From Spirosoma sp. KCTC 42546 (lineage in GTDB: Bacteria > Bacteroidota > Bacteroidia > Cytophagales > Spirosomataceae): a stretch of DNA of 64,000 nucleotides. The stretch covers positions 930,001 to 994,000 of the forward strand of contig NZ_CP041360.1 in NCBI RefSeq assembly GCF_006965485.1. Direction: 5' to 3'. A program made the position numbers and the translations under genes. Positions 58,778 through 64,000 of this stretch are shown in pieces. Numbering within the stretch: the first letter of the stretch is position 1; each line of letters begins with the position of its first letter. The notes beneath the pieces are model-generated. The model searched no databases. It was given only the letters and a program-made list of their open reading frames with translations, and was not told where the DNA came from.

Positions 58778-60154
58778 ATGCTAACGAACTTCCGCACCGA
58801 ACTTTCCGATACCATTCGATTGAGCGTACCCATTATTATTGCTCAGTTAGGGGTGGTGCTGATGGGAGTTACCGATAACCTGTTTGTTGGCCGGCTGCTA
58901 GGCGCTGTTCCCTTAGGCGCTGCTGGTCTTGCCAACTCACTTTCCTTCCTGATGTCGAGTATTGGCGTCGGTGGCCTGACGGTAGTAGCAGCACTGGTTT
59001 CTAAAGCTTATCATCAGAACGATCCAGCTGGCGTCAATCGATTGTTTCGGGCGGGTCTTCGGGTAGCTATACTACTTAGTATTGTACTGGGCGGACTATC
59101 GGTAGTACTAGCGTTTAACTTTGGCTTATTTGGCCAAACAGCGGAAGTAACTCGACTGACACGCAATTTTATGTTTATCCTGAGCGCTTCTCTGCTACCA
59201 CTCATGGTGTTCGTAGCAGCACGACAGCTCTGCGACGGGTTGCGTTATCCACGTGTGGCCATGGCCATTACGCTTTCTGCCCTGCTGATCAATGCTCTGT
59301 TTAATTATATACTTATTAAAGGAATAGGACCTTTCCCAGAACTGGGCCTTATGGGGTCGGCGTCGGCTACGTTGTTGTCCAGGATATTTATGGCGGGGGC
59401 TATGCTGCTGTACATCTACCGGGCGCCCCGGTTCAGTATCTACTTAACGGCTGCTTTTCGTTCATTACCGACGACCGATGAAGTCTGGCAAATTCTGCGA
59501 TTGGGTATTCCTGGTGGCCTTACGTTTTTCTTCGAGGTCGCCACGTTTGCGCTGGCAGTCGTCATTGTTGGCTGGCTTGGCGAAGACCGCCTGGCGGCTC
59601 ACCAGATTGCTATCAATATGGCGTCGGTTACATATATGATGGCAACAGGCATTTCATCGGCGGCTGCCATTCGGGTAAGTGCTGCGGTAGGGCGTGGGAG
59701 CCGCGAGGGTGCATGGCGGGCAGGTGTAGCGGCCTTTATGCTTTCGATTAGTTTTATGGGTGTAATGGCGTTAGTATTTCTAACCGCGAACGATTGGTTG
59801 GTAACGCTCTACATTCGGGACAACCCAGCTGTCATGAAGATTGCAGCCTCGTTAGTTATTGTAGCGGGTGTCTTTCAACTGTCCGATGGAGTACAGGTTG
59901 TTGCCTTGGGAAGTTTACGCGGTTTATCCGATGTAAATATTCCGACGCTGATCACCTTGTTCTCTTACTGGATCGTGGCTTTGCCCTTAAGCTATGTACT
60001 GGCTTTCCCGTTTGGGATGGATGCCATTGGGGTCTGGATTGGCTTACTGGCTGGCCTGACTATTGCCGCTGTTCTATCAACGTGGCGGTTTTTTCGGCGT
60101 GTTAGTCGGGCTGATTTATCGCTTACCAGTGTTCCGGAATCGCTGAGCCACTAG
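58778..60154 (+). CDS. MATE-family multidrug/cation efflux transporter
   Basis: A 458-residue transporter with twelve helices in two six-helix halves. TIRLSVPIIIAQLGVVLMGVTDNLFVG opens the first half and IPGGLTFFFEVATFALAVVIVGWLG the second; both hold the typical Gln/Asp positions. MATE proteins expel cationic drugs or metabolites against Na+ or H+. ATG 58778 is chosen because it begins the first helix; an earlier in-frame ATG extends into the repeat. The substrate is unknown. Confidence 0.92.
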   Translation: MLTNFRTELSDTIRLSVPIIIAQLGVVLMGVTDNLFVGRLLGAVPLGAAGLANSLSFLMSSIGVGGLTVVAALVSKAYHQNDPAGVNRLFRAGLRVAILLSIVLGGLSVVLAFNFGLFGQTAEVTRLTRNFMFILSASLLPLMVFVAARQLCDGLRYPRVAMAITLSALLINALFNYILIKGIGPFPELGLMGSASATLLSRIFMAGAMLLYIYRAPRFSIYLTAAFRSLPTTDEVWQILRLGIPGGLTFFFEVATFALAVVIVGWLGEDRLAAHQIAINMASVTYMMATGISSAAAIRVSAAVGRGSREGAWRAGVAAFMLSISFMGVMALVFLTANDWLVTLYIRDNPAVMKIAASLVIVAGVFQLSDGVQVVALGSLRGLSDVNIPTLITLFSYWIVALPLSYVLAFPFGMDAIGVWIGLLAGLTIAAVLSTWRFFRRVSRADLSLTSVPESLSH

Positions 60155-60197
60155 GTTTATTGTCTGGATACTGTTGCTCACGTTCTCGCTTGTCGGC

Positions 60198-60437
60198 TTA
60201 CTTCATCCCCTCCAGCATGTCAGCGCGTGTTGGTCGGTCAGGCGCTAGTTCGTAGGCAATTCCTTCCCGGTCGAGGTAGTCCATGAACAGGGAATAGCTA
60301 TCCTTCTCAACGGTAAATACATACCAGTTTTCGTACGGTTCGTTGAAGTGCTCAACTTCGGTTAGCGATGCACGTTTTTGCAACTCCTGATATTGGCTTC
60401 TTTCGAGACTACTTTGTTTGATAAGGAAATACCACAC
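60198..60437 (-). CDS. Small protein of unknown function
   Basis: A 79-residue soluble protein beginning MWYFLIKQSSLERSQYQELQ, with a strand-helix-strand pattern (ENWYVFTVEKDSYSLFMDYLDREGIAY) that resembles a small ACT- or ferredoxin-like half domain. There is no signal peptide or known family. Composition and frame look genuine. It is separated from the protease gene by a terminator and may be alone. Confidence 0.65.
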   Translation of the reverse strand: MWYFLIKQSSLERSQYQELQKRASLTEVEHFNEPYENWYVFTVEKDSYSLFMDYLDREGIAYELAPDRPTRADMLEGMK

Positions 60438-60466
60438 GTAATGATTTTTGATTTACGATTTAGTAG

Positions 60467-60502
60467 AAAACCCCGCGTAACAATTTGCTACACGGGGTTT
60501 TA
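60467..60502 (-). terminator. Terminator of the Prc protease gene
   Basis: AAAACCCCGTGTAG and TTACGCGGGGTTTT form a strong stem on the minus strand, 24 bp after the protease stop. T-runs flank both sides. Confidence 0.75.
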
Positions 60503-60525
60503 TGCCAATCAACTGTAGGCAGGGA

Positions 60526-62616
60526 TTATTTATTCACGGCCAGAATATAATCTGCCAGCACGAGACCTGCTTCGTTTAGATAAAGGTCTTTTTTCTTCTT
60601 AGGCGCGTTTGGCGAGGGCGTCCCTGTTTCGTCAACCGGGGCCGATGCCTGCGATACTTTATTGGCAGCTGCCCGTTTCCGTTCGGCTTCCTCACGCTCT
60701 TTTCGCCGTTTCGACTCCTGCAAGGAAACAACCGTGTTCTCCTTAGCTTTCTTGAAGTCGGCCAAATCCTGCGCCAGTTGTTTCAGTTCAGGATCTGACT
60801 TAAGCCGTTGGTCGAAGCGATCCCGCAGACGACTCAGAATCTTATCGTCGAGCCCACGAGACTGTTCATAGCGAGTCGAATTGATCTGATCCCAGGGCAA
60901 GGCACTTGGCTGTGAGCTTTCGCCATACTCTTCGGCTGAGAAAGCCGACGGAAACTGAACATCCGGCGTTACGCCCTTATGCTGTGTGCTACTGCCATTG
61001 ATGCGATAGAACTTCTGAATCGTCATTTTTACCTGACCAACTTTCTCCGGTTCTTTCGGTAACCATTGGTTAAGGTCGATCAAGGTTTGGACGGTTCCTT
61101 TCCCAAAGGTTTGACCACCAACGATAATGCCACGTTTGTAATCCTGAATAGCAGCGGCAAAGATCTCCGATGCCGATGCACTGAAGCGATTAACGAGAAC
61201 AGCCAGCGGACCGTCGTAGGTTACAGATGGATCTGGATCGGTATATACTTCAGTTTCGCCAGTTGATTCGCGCACCTGAACAACAGGTCCTTTCGGAATA
61301 AACAGGCCTGTGAGGTTGATGGCCTCGGTCAGTGAGCCACCCCCATCATCACGAAGGTCAATAACAATACCAGCTACTTTTTCGGCTTTCAGGGAGTCAA
61401 TGAATTTTTTTACATCACTCGTCGTGCTACTAAACCCTTCTTCGCGCTTACGGGCACCCTCAAAATCGCGATAGAACATCGGGATATTGATAACGCCAAT
61501 TTTAAAGGTCTTGCCATTATCGGTCACTTCAATGACCTCTTTTTTAGCGCGTTGTTCTTCCAGTTTAATTTTCTCCCGCACTAACCGAATTTCTTTGGGG
61601 GGAGCGCCTGCCAGCGCATTGGGCGAAACAATCTGAATACGAACTACCGTGCCTTTAGGTCCTTTGATAAGCTTGACAACCTCATCAACCTGCCAGTTCA
61701 TGGTGTTTACCATAGCGCCATTATCGCCCTGGGCAACTCCCGCAATTTTATCGTTTACCTTTATCAGGTTGCTTTTGAAAGCTGGTCCACCGGGTAACAC
61801 ACTCGTTATTTTAATGTATTCACCATCTTCCTGAAGCATTGCTCCAATACCCTCCAGCGACTGGCTCATTTCCTGATTGAACCGATCTGCATTCGTAGGC
61901 GAAAAATAATTGGTGTGCGGGTCAAGCGCTTCCGCAAATGAGTTCATGTAAATCTGAAACACATCGGCACTCTTGATCCGGCCATAAGCCTTATCGAGGT
62001 TTGCGTAGCGCTGTGTCATGGTAGCGGCAACGGCACTATCTTTCCGGTTACCCAGCTTAAGCTCCAGCGCCTGATTTTTCAGGATCTTACGCCACAGATC
62101 ATTTTGCTCTTCTACGGTTTTAGGCCACGCAGCTTTCTCCCGATCGGTATTGAAACTTTCATCTTCAGTGAAGGTGAACGGCTTCTTGATCTGATCTTTA
62201 ATAAATTCGCTGCGTTCCTGAAAGCGTTTACGGAAAACGTTGTACAGGTCATAAGCAGCCGTCAGGTCACCATTAACGAGTGCGTCGTCAATTTGGTAAC
62301 GATACTTCTCAAAAGCCGCTACATCCGATGCGAGCAGATACGTTTTATTACCATCCACTTCTTTAAGGTAATTATCCCATACGACTGACGAGAGCGAATC
62401 GTTGAGTTTTACCTTACGGTAGTGATAAGTCGTCAGCAATTTAGCGACCAGCGTCTCTACTTTCTCCTGCGAGATAGAAGGTTTCAGGTCATCAATTGTG
62501 GACGACGTCGGCAATGTATGCAGCGACGAAACGTCGCCTGTAGCACCATTCGAGGGCGAATCCGGCTGAAAACTCAGCATCAGCACGGGCAATAGGGTTA
62601 CCAGATACTTTTTCAT
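60526..62616 (-). CDS. prc: Carboxy-terminal processing protease (Prc/tail-specific protease)
   Basis: A 696-residue S41 peptidase. Leader (MKKYLVTLLPVLMLSF), long helical N-terminal region (residues 60-230), PDZ domain with GIGAMLQEDGEYIKITSVLPGGPA, and protease domain with GIVIDLRDDGGGSLTEAI, VNRFSASASEIFAAAIQDY (catalytic Ser) and GGQTFGKGTVQ (Lys). The C-terminal DUF3340-type helical region ends with EERKR-like low complexity. It trims or degrades periplasmic proteins from their C-termini. No partner gene lies nearby; the FKBP gene is upstream on the same strand. Confidence 0.92.
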   Translation of the reverse strand: MKKYLVTLLPVLMLSFQPDSPSNGATGDVSSLHTLPTSSTIDDLKPSISQEKVETLVAKLLTTYHYRKVKLNDSLSSVVWDNYLKEVDGNKTYLLASDVAAFEKYRYQIDDALVNGDLTAAYDLYNVFRKRFQERSEFIKDQIKKPFTFTEDESFNTDREKAAWPKTVEEQNDLWRKILKNQALELKLGNRKDSAVAATMTQRYANLDKAYGRIKSADVFQIYMNSFAEALDPHTNYFSPTNADRFNQEMSQSLEGIGAMLQEDGEYIKITSVLPGGPAFKSNLIKVNDKIAGVAQGDNGAMVNTMNWQVDEVVKLIKGPKGTVVRIQIVSPNALAGAPPKEIRLVREKIKLEEQRAKKEVIEVTDNGKTFKIGVINIPMFYRDFEGARKREEGFSSTTSDVKKFIDSLKAEKVAGIVIDLRDDGGGSLTEAINLTGLFIPKGPVVQVRESTGETEVYTDPDPSVTYDGPLAVLVNRFSASASEIFAAAIQDYKRGIIVGGQTFGKGTVQTLIDLNQWLPKEPEKVGQVKMTIQKFYRINGSSTQHKGVTPDVQFPSAFSAEEYGESSQPSALPWDQINSTRYEQSRGLDDKILSRLRDRFDQRLKSDPELKQLAQDLADFKKAKENTVVSLQESKRRKEREEAERKRAAANKVSQASAPVDETGTPSPNAPKKKKDLYLNEAGLVLADYILAVNK

Positions 62617-62639
62617 CTATATTACCCAGGTTATGATTA

Positions 62640-62755
62640 GTCACTTGGTGAAGTAAGTGAAATAGGTAAAGTAAGTAGAACAGGTCAACTCACTTTCACT
62701 TACTACACTTAATTTACTCACTACACTTACTTCACCTAATTTACCTACTTCACTG
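62640..62755. repeat. GAAGTAAGTGAAATAGG-word inverted repeat
   Basis: GTGAAGTAAGTGAAATAGGT and AAGTAAGTAG on the left face ACTTACTACACTTAATTTACTC and CTTACTTCACCTAATTTACC on the right, between prc and FKBP. The right end runs into the FKBP stop. Confidence 0.65.
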
Positions 62756-63523
62756 CTTTACTATATCAAGCAACTCAACATCGAACACTAATGTTGAGCC
62801 AGGTTTAATATCGGCACCGGCAGCCCGGTCGCCATACGCTAAATCAGACGGGATGTACAGCTTCCATTTTGAGCCTACTGGCATCAGTTGGAGAGCTTCT
62901 GTCCAGCCTTTAATCACTTCTGTAACACCAAATTCAGCGGGTTGGCCACGTTCTACAGAACTATCAAATACTTTTCCGTCGATCAACCGACCTGTATAGT
63001 GTACCTTAACACGATCTGTGGCCGTTGGTTTGGCACCCGTGCCTTCTTTTTCAATAGAATACTGCAAACCACTGGCTGTAGTCACTACACCAGCCTTCGT
63101 TTTGTTTTCTGCCAGAAACGCACTGCCAATTTTCTTGTTTTCAGCAGATGCCTTCATGCCTTCGGCATTGCGGCTAGCCATTTGCTTCTGCATGAAATTG
63201 TTCATTACCTGGCCACACTGTGCCTGCGTCAGCTGGGTTGATTGGCCTGAAAGAGCATCTTCAAGACCGCGCATCAATAAGGCGTTGTTGAGATCAGATA
63301 TGCCTTGTTGCTTTAGATTCTGGGCCATAAATACCCCGATACTATAGCTAACTGAATCTTGGGTAGAGACTATTTTGGTTCCCGATGTTGCGGGTTTAGC
63401 GGTTGTAGCTGGTTTAGCTGAAACAGACTTTTTAACAGCAGGCTTCTTAACTTGTGCAGTCGCGGAACCGGCGACAAAAACGGCCGACGCAATACCGGCC
63501 AGCATCCATTGATTAAACTTCAT
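62750..63523 (-). CDS. Periplasmic FKBP-type peptidyl-prolyl isomerase
   Basis: A 257-residue protein: signal peptide MKFNQWMLAGIASAVFVAGS, Lys/Ala/Pro-rich linker, FKBP N-terminal dimer domain (YSIGVFMAQNLKQQGI, about residues 55-140) and C-terminal FKBP domain with VKVHYTGRLIDGKVFDSSVERG, VIKGWTEALQLMPVGSKWKLYIPSDLAYG and LVFDVELLDI. It helps fold exported proteins in the periplasm. ATG 63523 begins the signal peptide; the longer frame adds ten unlikely residues. It is encoded upstream of prc on the same strand. Confidence 0.93.
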   Translation of the reverse strand: MKFNQWMLAGIASAVFVAGSATAQVKKPAVKKSVSAKPATTAKPATSGTKIVSTQDSVSYSIGVFMAQNLKQQGISDLNNALLMRGLEDALSGQSTQLTQAQCGQVMNNFMQKQMASRNAEGMKASAENKKIGSAFLAENKTKAGVVTTASGLQYSIEKEGTGAKPTATDRVKVHYTGRLIDGKVFDSSVERGQPAEFGVTEVIKGWTEALQLMPVGSKWKLYIPSDLAYGDRAAGADIKPGSTLVFDVELLDIVKQ

Positions 63524-63898
63524 GCGAAAATGAAACGGGATGTATGTAAACAAAAGGTGATACTACTGAAACGTGAAGGAATAGGATAAAAGTTTAGTTA
63601 TGGGTTGGTTAGCCTAAAAAATAATTAGTCAATCACTTCCTGATCCAATGCTAATTCTATTCCGGATTAAGGTATTAAAAGTAGTTGAAAATTTGGCTGA
63701 TGTCAATTTTGATTGGGTAAAGTACCGTTAATTTGGATGAACGGTTTAGGTTGGTTACCCAATGGTTAATTAATTAAGCCTATTATATCGGAAAAGTCTA
63801 ACATTCAGCTATTGATTCTGTGTTTCATCGCATTTTTATTAAATTTTAGTCGTACCTTTGCGCCCGAAAAATCAACATTAAAATCTCATTATACACAT
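63524..63898. other. Divergent intergenic region between FKBP and atpA
   Basis: A 375-bp AT-rich stretch. Only the atpA -7 box at 63853-63860 stands out; no gene or long inverted repeat was found. Confidence 0.6.
63853..63860 (+). promoter_or_regulatory. -7 box (TACCTTTG) of atpA
   Basis: TACCTTTG ends 38 bases before the atpA ATG. The -33 region is T-rich but has no TTG at 19-21 bases. Confidence 0.45.
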
Positions 63899-64000
63899 AT
63901 GGAATCCGTAAGACCCGACGAGATATCAGCCATTCTGCGCCAGCAACTGGCCGGAACCCAAACCGAGGCTGAACTCGAAGAAGTCGGTACGGTGCTGCAA
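63899..64000 (+). CDS. atpA: ATP synthase F1 subunit alpha, 5' end only
   Basis: The first 34 codons of AtpA: MESVRPDEISAILRQQLAG then TQTEAELEEVGTVLQ, the conserved N-terminal region of the alpha subunit. The rest lies beyond the window. The gene starts its own transcription unit: FKBP diverges upstream and no atpH or other ATP synthase gene precedes it. Confidence 0.9.
   Translation, partial: MESVRPDEISAILRQQLAGTQTEAELEEVGTVLQ

Overview
The window looks like chromosomal DNA of a Bacteroidota bacterium of the order Cytophagales, most like Spirosoma or a close relative (inference from content, not from a database search). Supporting signs are the fused LpxC-FabZ protein, a DUF4290 protein, a lipoprotein-type TamA partner next to TamB, and promoter -7 boxes of the form TAnnTTTG in front of many genes. 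Coding sequence looks balanced in GC. No phage, integrase, transposase, rRNA operon or CRISPR array was seen. One tRNA (anticodon CAT) is present.

Layout. 1-4.6 kb: 5' part of menG (minus), a secreted M19 dipeptidase, two small membrane proteins (one ABA4-like) and a Gfo/Idh/MocA oxidoreductase. 4.6-7 kb: accessory stretch with a HicA-like remnant, two small unknown genes, strong palindromes and two orphan receiver proteins. 7-12.6 kb: a GH125 alpha-mannosidase, a secreted beta-propeller-like protein, a methyltransferase, a 1.27 kb stretch with no intact gene, and a sugar isomerase/epimerase-like protein. 12.6-18.3 kb: a heavy-metal P-type ATPase with a NicO-like partner, then an alpha/beta hydrolase and a CPA1 antiporter. 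18.3-21.7 kb: a tiny acidic ORF, DUF1810, an aldo/keto reductase, an AraC regulator and the tRNA. 21.8-31.5 kb: HD hydrolase, lpxD, lpxC-fabZ, lpxA, an ABC ATPase, then a LolD-like/FtsX-like export pair and an arylesterase. 31.6-39.1 kb: tamA-like and tamB. 39.4-47.8 kb: TerC, nuoN, hldA, hemE, Fic, a glycosyltransferase and a YhdH-type reductase. 47.8-50.3 kb: a PadR operon with three tandem paralogous membrane proteins, one cut by an amber codon. 50.4-56.3 kb: an MsbA-like exporter; an operon of DUF305 lipoprotein, lysine-less microbial rhodopsin and exported SAM hydroxide adenosyltransferase; an EEP nuclease pair. 56.3-64 kb: murA, DUF4290, MATE, Prc protease, FKBP isomerase and the start of atpA.

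How the genes fit together. Much of the window serves the envelope: lipid A (lpxD/lpxC-fabZ/lpxA), heptose activation (hldA), peptidoglycan (murA), outer-membrane assembly (tamA/tamB) and periplasmic folding and proteolysis (FKBP, Prc).

The most unusual locus is the rhodopsin at 53.35-54.17 kb. It keeps the helix-C R-Y-x-x-W and T-T-P-L-L-L signature and the helix-G Asp, but Leu replaces the retinal-binding Lys and Ala replaces the proton-acceptor Asp. A second window-wide pattern is that many gene boundaries hold inverted repeats built from short degenerate words. In one case (31542-31621) a perfect palindrome supplies the stop codons of both convergent genes.
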